From Cryptomeria japonica (taxonomy: Eukaryota; Streptophyta; Pinopsida; Cupressales; Cupressaceae), in contig NC_081409.1 in NCBI RefSeq assembly GCF_030272615.1, forward strand, positions 915,783,340-915,847,339: a stretch of 64,000 bases of DNA, written 5' to 3'. Made by a program: the position numbers and the translations under genes. Within the stretch, counting starts at the first letter, position 1. Every line of letters begins with the position of its first letter. This document shows, in pieces, positions 34,696 through 44,702 of this stretch. Below the pieces are notes generated by a model, which searched no databases, had not been told where the DNA came from, and was given only the letters and a program-made list of their open reading frames with translations.

Positions 34696-34702
34696 TGATA
34701 AT

Positions 34703-35070
34703 ATATGTAAGTGGCTACAACATTTTACTTTTATAGAGTAGTTTTTTCAATTATTTCCCCTTGAAGCACTCTCTATAATTAATTAAACAAGAATTGGAAC
34801 CCACATGGGGTTTGCCTTGAAACTATCCAAAAACTCAATAAAGGGTTCTTTCTTTCTCACTTTGTGAAGCCCAACAATGTTGAGATAATTTTCACGGATG
34901 GTTTGGGGTATGTCCATATATCACTATTTTATTATCAGCCCTTGATGGAAGATTTCATTGTCTCATATGAGAAGACACTTCATGTACAAATTTGGCCTAA
35001 GTTCATTGGTTTATGACTTCCTTGCTAGGAATTTTAATTGTCATTACTACTTTTGTTGGTAGAGTAATTT
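34703..35070 (+). pseudogene. LINE ORF1 (DUF4283-like) relic, right half
   Basis: From about 34,788 an undamaged stretch of some 85 codons reads NKNWNPHGVCLETIQKLNKG, FFLSHFVKPNNVEIIFTDG, then LYYQPLMED-like and VQIWPKFIGL, followed by stops. The pattern (W-N-P, then K-G-F-F-L-x-H-F, then F-x-x-G, then the V-x-I-W-x-x-F-x-x-L segment) is that of the DUF4283 RNA-binding domain of plant LINE ORF1 proteins. It starts 1 bp after element A's right target repeat and has a partner frame left of element A. I infer that A inserted into this older LINE. Confidence 0.55.
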
Positions 35071-38000
35071 ATGTTGAGCTTGATAAGTTCTAAAAGTTTT
35101 TGTAAAGAAGTTAAGTAGCTAAACAACTTCCTACACTAGCCTTGAGAGGAGGGTAATGGAAAAAAATTTACACATCCTTACAATAGTTACAAAAACTTAA
35201 GAAAAATAAAATAGCATGTATACCACAACACAACAATTTACGTGGGAAAACCATTTCAGTAGAATAACACTACACTCTAAAACTAGCCCAATATATTATG
35301 CATAAACTAATAGTGGATTACAATATACTTGTAGAGAAATATTTTTAGAAGAGTATCACCAACCAAAGATTCAGAGGTAACTCAATAGCTATAAGAATCT
35401 TACACACAACCTCCATCTGACATGCATCATATATAGGAGATACAATATATGAAACCATCAAATGATATTACAAAACCATGAGCTAAAACCACCCAATAAG
35501 GTTACACCCATCTTATCTTTAATCCTAAATATTCTATGATTTGTCAAAATACATAACAACATGTGTATCTCCCTTTTACAACTCATTTATGTGTTTGAAA
35601 CATTTTTTAATTTTCTACTTTAGGAGACCCAACTTTCAGAAGCCATAACTTTTGAACCAGGTGTCTGATTGACAAACCATTTAAAGAGACAAAAAGCTTG
35701 TGACATGATCATCAAGCAGTAACTTGGAGCACTAATTAAAGACACTTTTGGGTTGCTTTAGAGAATCTAAAGCCCTTAAAATTGATTTTGAAACTTTCAT
35801 TCACAACTTTAAAAATGTAAATTGTAATAGCTTCAAATCTAGACATGATATTGCAACAAATTTTTTTTGGCATGCTTCTCTAGATAAGTCAAAGCTTTGG
35901 GGAAATGAATCCACCAATCTATGCTCAAATGAAAAGTTAATAAAAATAGTAATGTTATGTATATATAAGGTTGAGACACCATTTTCCCAATAGTTTCATC
36001 CACAAATGTGTGTCCATGTTAAGATCAAATTGACAAAGGATTGAAATTTTTTAATGAAAATTCAGATGGGACATCCTAATTAAATCTAGCTTGATATATA
36101 CCTCAATCTATCTAATACCTATTTTAGGTACCAATACACTAAATGTGGAAGATTAATGATTGCCCTTTTCTGGGTCCCTGTATCAAATAATCTCCTCAAT
36201 TTGTTGAGGTTCCTTCTTTGAAAAATTAGTTGAAATGGACAATTATTTCACATCATAAAAGAGTAAATGCTATCTCTATCAGCACCTAAACTACTAGAGA
36301 GTCATCCTCTAGGAGATTTCCTTGGTTGTCCCATCTAACATCATTTTTATCTTCACAGCTATAAGTTCTTGTTCACTCTCCCCCCTCTAAATATCTATAG
36401 GGCTCTTGCAAATCACCTAAAGTACTAGAGGAAGGATAGTATGTTGTATAAAATACATAAATGTCAACTTTGGACATCCACTTTGATAGTTTCTCCTCAA
36501 AAGAGTCTATGCAAAATCAATATTTTTCTTTTAAGATTCAAATAGTTATGAAATGCCTCTTTATTCTTGTTAATGAAATTTCTCCCTTGAAATGTCCAAG
36601 ATCTTACTAACCTCCTTAGAATATGTTTAGTGTGAGATGTTGATCAAAAGTAGTTGTCTTTAAATGTTCTTTATTTATATGAACTCTATATTACTCAATT
36701 TTTTCTTAAATAGTTTGCCATGATATTTGGATATTACAATCAAAATAACATCAATTAGGTCATCTTAATTAGATGTCACATATAAGATTAAAATAGTCAG
36801 CCCAAAACTAATCTTCAAGGCCATGCAAAATGCAAAATGAAATGTGTGAGGCATCACACCATGTTGACACACCTTCCAAATCATTTCAAATAACTCCTAT
36901 AATTCCACAAACTAAGTTGCATGGACCAAAAGATAATAGGTTAGCTCCAAATGATAAAACATTTAAGGCACACCAACTCAACTTACTCAAATTACAATGT
37001 AGACCATGAAAAATGCATGCAAATGTTAAACATAGTATCACCTTAAATCAACAAATCCATATCATCGAATTGCATCACTAAATAGCTGAAGGAAGAGGAA
37101 TGCAATGAATTATTGTACACTGACACTCTCTCACTATACAAACTTGAATTCAGATCAGCATAAATCCAGTTGTAGACCAAATGAGTATTTGAAAACTATA
37201 ATTTGCATCCACCAACATTGTGCTCCAACCATAAGAACTAATGAAATATATGTCCCAAAAACTAAACGAGATCAGACAGATTGTTCACCAGAATAGTCAC
37301 ACTTAACCAACACCAATTGTAGACCATTAAATCATTTCCAACTATCTAGAAAATATGTATTACAACTCGATATACCATCTAAAATTACTACAATCACTCT
37401 TCAACCATCCACATAACCACTAGACTAATTCACTATTACTACACTAACTAAACATGTATCCAAACTAAAGAGATGTCAACACGTTTGTTAACAAAACACA
37501 CATCCAGAACAAGGCTATCAACAAGTTTGACATCAATGACAACTTGAATTCATATTTGCAATAGAAGAAAAAAAATATATAAGAGAGATAGCTAATACAA
37601 AAATAATTGACTCAAATGATTAATATAGAACATTAGCTATTTCCATTGCACATGGAATATTACTCAATGCAACATAATCGAATATAAGACTTGTGCTCTT
37701 AAATAGAAAAACACTTACAAAAGATAAAATTGTTGTTGCTTCTTTCCAAGAGAAAATTGTCCTATTGCTCTTACAATAATCAGAGAAATAAAATCAAACC
37801 CACTACTGTGTTCAAAGGAAAAGTTGTTGTTTCTTTCTACTTTGTATCTCTTCATTGCCCACACACACATATATAATGTTATTCATAAGTCAAAGTCATT
37901 ATTCGTGTGCATTATTTTGCATGGGTTGCCTATGAGCTTCTGTCAGAAATTAATATGATTCACAAATGGGTGATTGTAGCATATTAATAAAATGAGCTTT

Positions 38001-38129
38001 GAAAAAGGAGTTAGAGAAGATAAGGTTCATAAATAAAAGTCTTCAAATATTTAAAGTTGCAATTGCACCTTGTCTGATTGTAATGAATGCAATAATAATT
38101 GTAGTTGAAATTACTTGTTCCAACACTTA
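35071..38129. other. Intergenic AT-rich sequence
   Basis: No gene recognised in 3 kb. The stretch 35,160-35,500 has the phrase aatttacgtgggaaaacc followed by 'acactcta' and resembles parts of small Copia LTRs, but no partner repeat or target duplication was seen. The frame at 35,748-35,993 has no motif. Confidence 0.35.
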
Positions 38130-38885
38130 GGATATGAAATTTGTGCTATAATTTAAAATATGCTTTTGTCATTAACTATAAGATCAAGTATATATAAAAG
38201 TAAAAATCTTGGTCAATCGAATTGCTTTGTTCATGTCTATAGTCTTTTCTTCAAAATTTAATTTGTAGGACATATTTGAACTAAAGCAAATAGTGTTTGA
38301 AAAACCCCATTGAGATTTGGGTTATACATGGAAGCAATTGTCTTGTGGATAGATGATTTTGATTAAAATTTCTACTGGCGTAAATTGTTGTGGATAGATA
38401 TTTTAAATTAAAATTTCTCTCTCTATGAACATGTTCATGGGAATCTATGGTAATTTTTAATAAATAGATGTTCTTATGATTTATAAAAAAAATAACAATA
38501 TACATATTTAAAAATTGGACGAATATAAAATCACACTTCAACCATGGAGCGGATAAAACTTGATATTGATAGCTTTCTTCTTATTAATTTCAAGAGTCTA
38601 GTACATTAGATCTAGTTATATTTGGATGATTTCCTAAAACTTAATATTCATAACTTTTTGCTATTAATTTCAAGATTATAGTCCATTGATTTTAGTTACG
38701 TTTGGATGATATCCTGAAACTTCCAACACCTTATTCCTCATGACATCTACAAAAAGAAAAGGACACAAAAACTCGCTTTAGACAATCTATGAAATGAACA
38801 TTTATACATATTTAATTCTCATTGCTCTTAACTTAATATTATTCTCGTCCACATAAAAAATATCAACCAACTAATTACAATGCCC
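38130..38885 (+). repeat. Upstream copy of the receptor-kinase 3' flank
   Basis: It aligns with sequence downstream of the receptor kinase: 38,130-38,395 with 41,486-41,755, about 38,420-38,690 with 42,110-42,229, and about 38,675-38,885 with 47,394-47,634. Shared landmarks are cattaactataagaycaagt, gtttgaaaaacc, gaacatgttcatggga and ttcaccaac-type ends. It implies a former tandem duplication of the locus, with the first gene copy lost. Confidence 0.8.
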
Positions 38886-39341
38886 TCTCTTGTTGTTGTC
38901 GTGGAACTTATCATTGTCCTAAAACTCCGAAAGCTTGCAATTTTGCTTCAAAATTTCATTGAACTGGTCTTAATGAATTTTGAATCAATGACTTCCGATA
39001 ACTTTCCTCAACATCAATGAAAGGATGTGATATTGGTAGTGGCTACAAGGGCCCTTCAACAGTAGAAATATTTTCCAATACCTTTTGACTTAGAAGGGAA
39101 AGTTCTGAATAAGTTACTTGAGATGGACCCAATACAATTATGAACTGTATATCGAATCAAAATTCCATGTTTCGGACAGTGTGAGACGGAAAACTTTTGA
39201 CTCGCTAAGGATTTCGTTTACTCGCACACCCATTACTCACAATTATCTCTATCATTGTTATCTGAATTCTGATCTTTCACCAACAATTCCCCTTAGTATA
39301 TGTGATTAGTTTATGCCCTTTACACCAGAGTTGTTTGTTAA
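38886..39341 (+). promoter_or_regulatory. 5' flank of the lectin receptor kinase
   Basis: 456 bp between the duplicated flank and the start codon. No convincing TATA box lies within 150 bp of the ATG; the nearest weak candidate is tgtatatcg at about 39,148. Presumed promoter and 5' UTR by position only. Confidence 0.35.
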
Positions 39342-41390
39342 ATGGGTAAACCTAGCTTTTGCCAAACAATTGCTATATTTTTTATGGTCTGTGCAATGAG
39401 TAGTCTGTCTATCTCTGTTTCGATCGTCCATTCGGCAGACCTGAATTTCAGCTTTCCTGAATTCACCAGATGCAATACAAGCGACATTCTCTGTGTTTTA
39501 GACGCCACAATATCAGAGCATGAAATCCATCTTACAAATAGTTCAAGTGCTTCCTACAAATTGACCGACAGGACAGCAGGCAGAGTTGTTTACAACCAGA
39601 CCATTCAGATGTCTTCTCTTGCCAGTTTTACAACGCAGATGCAGTTTGTTATGAATTATTATGGAGGCCATGGAATCGCTTTCTTAATGACATCAAAAGA
39701 AATCGCGATTCAGCGGACAAGTTGCTCCCACGCTGGTCTTCCAGGAAATGGATCAGATCTCTCAGCTGACGCATTCGCTGTTGAATTTAGTAGTGAATCA
39801 TCCCATGTCCACACAAAAGTTGGTAATGCTCGCCCTATAGATTACAATACTACCGAGTTAAACGAAATTTTAAATGATGGTACTTTGTGGAATGCACGTA
39901 TAGATTATGACGGTATAAGAAAATACCTGCAAATATTCTTGTCCAATGCCTCCAATAGCTCAATGTCCCAAACAGATCCGGTTCTAGCGCATCCTTTTGA
40001 TTGCTCAAAGTATCTTCCTGATAACCTTGTAGTAGGGATTTCTGCTTCTGCTCATGACTCCTTTGAGACGCACACAATCCTTTCATGGAGCTTCAATACC
40101 AAGGCAAAATCGAAGAAATCTTCCATGAAAATAATAATTGTGACGACTGTAGTGACTTCTTTTTGTTTAGTAGTAGTAATAGTTATGTGCAGCTTATTTT
40201 CCATTGCCAAAAAGAAGAGGAGATTGGGAAGTAGAAGAGAACAAACATGTGAAGATAATGAAATAGAGATTGGCATGCTTGTAGACAAGGGTCCATGTAG
40301 ATATAAGCTGGAGGATCTCAAGGCCGCAACCAACAATTTCAGTGAAAGTGTAAAGCTTGGAGAAGGAGGATTTGGAGATGTGTACAAAGCAGTTTTAGAA
40401 GAAACAAATGAAGTGGTAGCTGTAAAGCGAATCTCACAAAGGTCGAGACAAGGAATGAAAGAGTTCATCTCAGAAATAAGTATTGTCAGTCGAGTAAGAC
40501 ATCGAAATCTCGTTCAACTTTTGGGATGGTGCCACGAGAAAGGAGAATTGCTTTTGGTATATGAATACATGTCCAATGGAAGCCTTGACAAATATCTTTT
40601 TGTAGATTCTCATCCACTGCAGTGGAGTTACAGGTATCGAATAGCTCTGGAAATAGCTTATGGACTATTGTATCTCCATGAAGGATGGGACCAATGTATT
40701 GTACACAGAGATGTAAAATCCAGCAATGTTATGCTTGATTGCAACTTCAATGCAAAGCTTGGGGATTTTGGTTTGGCACGCATGTTTGAGCACAATCGTC
40801 TATCTCAGACCACAATAGCGGCTGGAACCTTGGGTTACCTCGCTCCTGAGTGTGTAATGACTGGAAGAACAAGTCCTGAATCAGATGTTTATAGCTTTGG
40901 AGCCGTGGCCTTGGAAATCGCTACAGGAAGGAAAGCGTTAGATGTGAGTTTGCTAGAGCATAATATGAGACTTGTGGAGTGGGTATGGGATCTTTATGGG
41001 CAAGGAAAAGTTTTGGAAGCCGCAGACGGGAGGTTTGATGGAGAGTTTGAGAAGACAGAAATGGAACAATTGATGGGGATAGGGCTGTGGTGCTCTCATC
41101 CAGATCCAGCTGAAAGGCCCAAAATAACTCAAGTGGTGAAGTTGCTGAAGCTGGAAGATCAAGTGCCTCAGCTCCCTCCAGCATTACCTGTACCAACATA
41201 TGCTGTGGTTCAAGGAGCCAAGCTCCCAGTGGCTTCTTCACTTACAACTGGTCTTTCTCAGGCATTCCCATATTTTGCTTCAACCCCTTCTCATTCGATG
41301 GAATCTTCAACCTCTGTATCAGCGGGCGCTCCAGGTACTACGTCTCAAGTCTCCTCCTCTTCATATTCAAGTGCGCTTCCCATGGAATAG
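39342..41390 (+). CDS. L-type lectin receptor-like kinase, intact single exon
   Basis: 682 residues. Residues 1-31 are a signal peptide. Residues about 33-253 are a legume-lectin fold (LNFSFPEF, GRVVYNQTIQM, GGHGIAFLMTS, then WNARIDYDG, then LVVGISASAHDSFETHTILSWSF). A transmembrane helix spans about 263-288 (IIIVTTVVTSFCLVVVIVM) with basic stop-transfer residues. The cytosolic Ser/Thr/Tyr-kinase domain spans about 333-606: glycine loop LGEGGFGDV (339-347), Lys362 in VAVK, Glu378, HRD 455-457, Asn462, DFG 475-477 and APE 501-503, so it should be active. An Ala/Ser/Thr-rich tail follows. The family acts at the plasma membrane in defence, ATP or polysaccharide sensing. Oddly, the usual sugar/metal residues are replaced: GDGxAF reads GGHGIAF and VEFDT reads VEFSS. 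No intron, stop or frameshift, which is the normal gene structure for this family. The ligand is unknown. Confidence 0.96.
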   Translation: MGKPSFCQTIAIFFMVCAMSSLSISVSIVHSADLNFSFPEFTRCNTSDILCVLDATISEHEIHLTNSSSASYKLTDRTAGRVVYNQTIQMSSLASFTTQMQFVMNYYGGHGIAFLMTSKEIAIQRTSCSHAGLPGNGSDLSADAFAVEFSSESSHVHTKVGNARPIDYNTTELNEILNDGTLWNARIDYDGIRKYLQIFLSNASNSSMSQTDPVLAHPFDCSKYLPDNLVVGISASAHDSFETHTILSWSFNTKAKSKKSSMKIIIVTTVVTSFCLVVVIVMCSLFSIAKKKRRLGSRREQTCEDNEIEIGMLVDKGPCRYKLEDLKAATNNFSESVKLGEGGFGDVYKAVLEETNEVVAVKRISQRSRQGMKEFISEISIVSRVRHRNLVQLLGWCHEKGELLLVYEYMSNGSLDKYLFVDSHPLQWSYRYRIALEIAYGLLYLHEGWDQCIVHRDVKSSNVMLDCNFNAKLGDFGLARMFEHNRLSQTTIAAGTLGYLAPECVMTGRTSPESDVYSFGAVALEIATGRKALDVSLLEHNMRLVEWVWDLYGQGKVLEAADGRFDGEFEKTEMEQLMGIGLWCSHPDPAERPKITQVVKLLKLEDQVPQLPPALPVPTYAVVQGAKLPVASSLTTGLSQAFPYFASTPSHSMESSTSVSAGAPGTTSQVSSSSYSSALPME

Positions 41391-41485
41391 CTCTCTATCA
41401 CTCCCGAACTTGCTCACTGATTTACTTTGGATATGAAGACTGTATGATATTTTATCTCCACCCAATTTGCTCAATCATTTAATTT

Positions 41486-42229
41486 GGATTTGAAATCTTT
41501 GTTTTTAATTAAAATATGCTATTGCCATTAACTATAAGACCAAGTGTATAGAAGAGTAAAAACATTTGGTCAATGGGTTTAGTTTCTTCATATGTATAGT
41601 TTCTCCTACATACTCATCTTTGCAGGGCATATCTAAACAAAAGCAAATATAGTTTGAAAAACCTCATTGAAATCTAACTTATACAGGCCAGCAATTGGCA
41701 CGTGGATAGACCTTTTCGATTATAATTCCCACTGTTGTAATTTATTTGTCCAAGTTAATGCCATGAGTGTTTGATACTTCTTTGTTGATTAGTATTTGGT
41801 TGATGATCATTGCTACTACAGTTGGTTTAATTATATTCTCTCCATTAAATAAATATGGATTTGATGATTCTTAATGTACGGTGACTTGAGAATTATTTAT
41901 TTATCACAGTGATCTAGGCAGTCAATCATGAGATACTACTGCATGCTAGATTAAATTTCATAACCTCGCATTAGATTATTAAAATCTCTAATTAATTTAA
42001 ATATCATGATGTACAATTTGTAATTACGTTTAATTACAGTATGAACTAGCCCCAGGGAATGTATATTTTTCATAGCGCATATCAGAGCTTCGACTGTCAT
42101 GGCTTTTTGATATCTATGAACATGTTCATGGGAGTCTGCGGTTATTATTTTCTTTTTTAATAAGAATCAACCTGGGTCAAACCGACTCTTGATTCGTAAC
42201 TTTTTGAATATTAATTTTAAGAGTCTAGT
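41486..42229 (+). repeat. Downstream copy of the kinase 3' flank, part 1
   Basis: Homologous to 38,130-38,690, apart from about 350 bp (41,756-42,105) not present in the upstream copy. It is cut at 42,229 by the Copia insertion and continues at 47,394-47,634. Confidence 0.8.
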
Positions 42230-42574
42230 TATTGCACTATCAAATTAACAGAAAAATAGTAAATGGGAAACACATAAATATATTATTTGCACAGTTAAAA
42301 AACACAGCAGCTGAGCAACACTTAGAAATTATATTATCAGCACATAAACACAGCAGTTTGCTGTAATATTCTTACACACGAAATGGAAGGGAGGCTGCAG
42401 TATTTATGGACTTAATGCAGACCTCTAGAAGATTCTGGATTAGTCTACAAAAGCTACGGTGAAGAGAAATCTAAAAGGTAGAAGTTTTTGTGCTGGTTGA
42501 AGAATTTTGGAATGTATAATAAAGGTTCACCAACACAGTATTGTAGTTTCTATAAAATAAACATTATTCCAACA
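42230..42574 (-). repeat. 3' LTR of Copia F
   Basis: 345 bp; the minus strand starts TGTTGGAATAATGT. It aligns with 47106-47393 over the gctgagcaacacttagaaat and ggctgcagtatttat landmarks. Confidence 0.85.
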
Positions 42575-42587
42575 CTCTCCTATAATG

Positions 42588-42710
42588 TTTATTTGTAGAG
42601 GATAGGAACTTCTTTTAGCTGTAACAAATCTCTAAGTTTAACAATTATTTGTAGAGGATAGGAACTTCTTTTAGCTGTAACAAATCAAGTTTAACAAATT
42701 TGACAATAGG
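42588..42710. repeat. Two-copy ~57-bp tandem duplication inside Copia F
   Basis: The phrase atttgtagaggataggaac, followed by ttcttttagctgtaacaaat, is present twice in tandem just inside the 3' LTR. Confidence 0.85.
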
Positions 42711-42899
42711 CAATGTTTTTCTGAATATGTCAGCAATTTGATCCTCTGTTCCACAAAATTGTAACTTTACCACTTGACTTTCAATCAAGTCACAAACAAA
42801 ATGATAATGTATTTCTATATACTTAGATCTGGCATAATATACATGATTTTTGGCTAGCTTAATAGTGCTTTGATTATCACAAAATATAATAGTAGGAGA

Positions 42900-44690
42900 A
42901 TCTTGTGGATGGTGTGTTTATTGAAGTAGTCTTCTAAGCCACATTGCTTCTTAAGATTCTTTTGATGAACCGATATATTCAGCCTTTGTTGATGAGAGTG
43001 ACACAGTTAATTGATTTTTGCTACTCCAAGAAACTGGTCCTGATCCAAGATGAAAAATGTATCCCAATGTTGATTTTTCAATCATCAATGTCACTATAGG
43101 TGTTCTCACCCTACCCAAAAGCCAATCTATAGAGCATTCTCCATAGCTGATGAAGATTCAATACATGAAATTGTATTGAGTTAAGAGGTGAGTACATATG
43201 TACAAGCTGCCTTGCTTAAATAGGCAAGAGTAGGGTGGAATAGTGGACAAGGTTTAGACGTGTGTCTCAACCTGGAGAAGTTAGAGTCCTAATATGACTC
43301 TACCATTATCCATCTACCTAATAAATGTTGTTACCTAAGTAAACTTAAGTAAACTATAAATAGTGAAAACTATTTACTCCATCAGTCACTTGCATAATCA
43401 GAATCTATATACCCAACTAGAGTAGACTCTCCTCCATACTTGTATTCAACGCCAAGCTAATAAGTGCCCTTAATATATTTTAATATTCTTTTAGTTGCTT
43501 TCTAATGTTCAATGTGTGGATTTGCCATGTACCTAGATACAATACCAACTGCATATGCAATATTTGGTCTAGTTATACTAAGATACAAAAGACTCCCAAC
43601 AAGTTGTTTATACAATTTTCTCTCCACCTTTTATTGAGTAGAGGTAGCGCTCAATTTTAATCCTATTTCACATGATGTGTTAGATGATTTACAATCACTC
43701 ATATTAAATTTCCTTAATACATCAAGAGCATATTTTGTTTGAGAAAGAATGATTCTGCCTTCTTCTTGCAAAACTTGCATGGCCAAGAAATAGCGCATTT
43801 ATCCTAAATCAGTTATTTCAAAAGATTGCTTGAGTTGATTCTTGATACTTTCAATACACTTTGTGTGATCCCTTGTAATGATCAAATCATCTACATATAG
43901 TACAATAATAACAATTTGACTATCAATATGCTTTTAGATACACATCTAGATCAACTTTTCTTCTTTTAAATCCCTCTCCTATAAAGTATTCATTTATTTT
44001 GGTGTACCATGCACTTGGAGCTTGTTTAAAACCATACAATCATTTTTTTAATCTACAAACTAAATGTTCTTCAACAACTTTAACAAATATTGGTGACTGT
44101 TGCATATAAATTTATTCTTTTAAATCACCATGTAGAAATGCACTTTTTACGTCCATTTTGAAATATTTTCCAACCAAATTTTGCAATTAAAGAAATTATT
44201 GTACAAATAGAAGTCATTTTAGCAATTGGAGCAAAGGTTTCAATATAGTCAATACCTTTTGTTTATGAGAAACCTTTAGCCACTAGCATTGCCTTGTGTT
44301 TTTCAATAGCTCCATCTAATTTAAACCTTGTTTTGTAGGTCCACTTGCATCCAACCACATTTTTTTCTTTTGGAAGTGTTGTCGATTCCCATGTTCCATT
44401 TTTCATCAAAGAGTTGTACTCATCTTGCATAGCTACTTCCCATTCATCTTTTCCTTATGCTTCTTCATATTTTCTTGTAGTGTCAGCTTGCATCCCCTTA
44501 GTCATAAGAGCATAGTTAGCAAAAAAGGTCTCAAGGCCTTCTTGGTATATTTCATGAATGCTTCTAGTCTTGTGTTTTCATCATTGCTTTTACTTGATTC
44601 TTCAACTTGTGTTTCTTCTCCTCTTATAAAGGTTGGCACATTTTCATTTGAATCATTATAATGATTAGATTTATCTTCTTCAATCAAAAT
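42900..44690 (-). pseudogene. Copia F reverse transcriptase and RNase H
   Basis: On the minus strand, fragments in several frames spell the Copia RT. They begin near 44,400 (WTYKTRFKLDGAIEKHKA, then KGIDYIETFAPIAKM). The catalytic box VLYVDDLII lies at about 43,886-43,897. The RNase H region includes LVGYIDSDYASD (about 43,385-43,420), [20 protein letters not shown] and SSTKAEYIG (about 42,985-43,080). Frame breaks and stops are frequent. A 237-bp LTR-like insertion (43,148-43,384) splits RNase H. The order after integrase is diagnostic of Copia. Confidence 0.85.
43148..43384 (-). mobile_element. Solo-LTR or TRIM insertion related to element B LTR
   Basis: This 237-bp block runs TGATGAAG...CTCCATCA and interrupts Copia RNase H between the residues YASD and YGECSIDW. 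It shares with B's LTR the run cctaagtaaacttaagtaaa near the same end, and a TTAAATAGGCAAG / TATATAGGCAAG box. A clean 5-bp target duplication could not be read. Confidence 0.6.
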
Positions 44691-44702
44691 TAGAAAGGAG
44701 GA

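Noticed and set aside
35160-35500. Small Copia or TRIM LTR suggested by aatttacgtgggaaaacc
   Set aside because: No second copy, no target duplication and no PBS or PPT could be found.
38190-38200. tatataaaag as the TATA box of the receptor kinase
   Set aside because: It lies about 1.1 kb upstream of the ATG, inside the duplicated 3' flank, where the other copy follows the gene.
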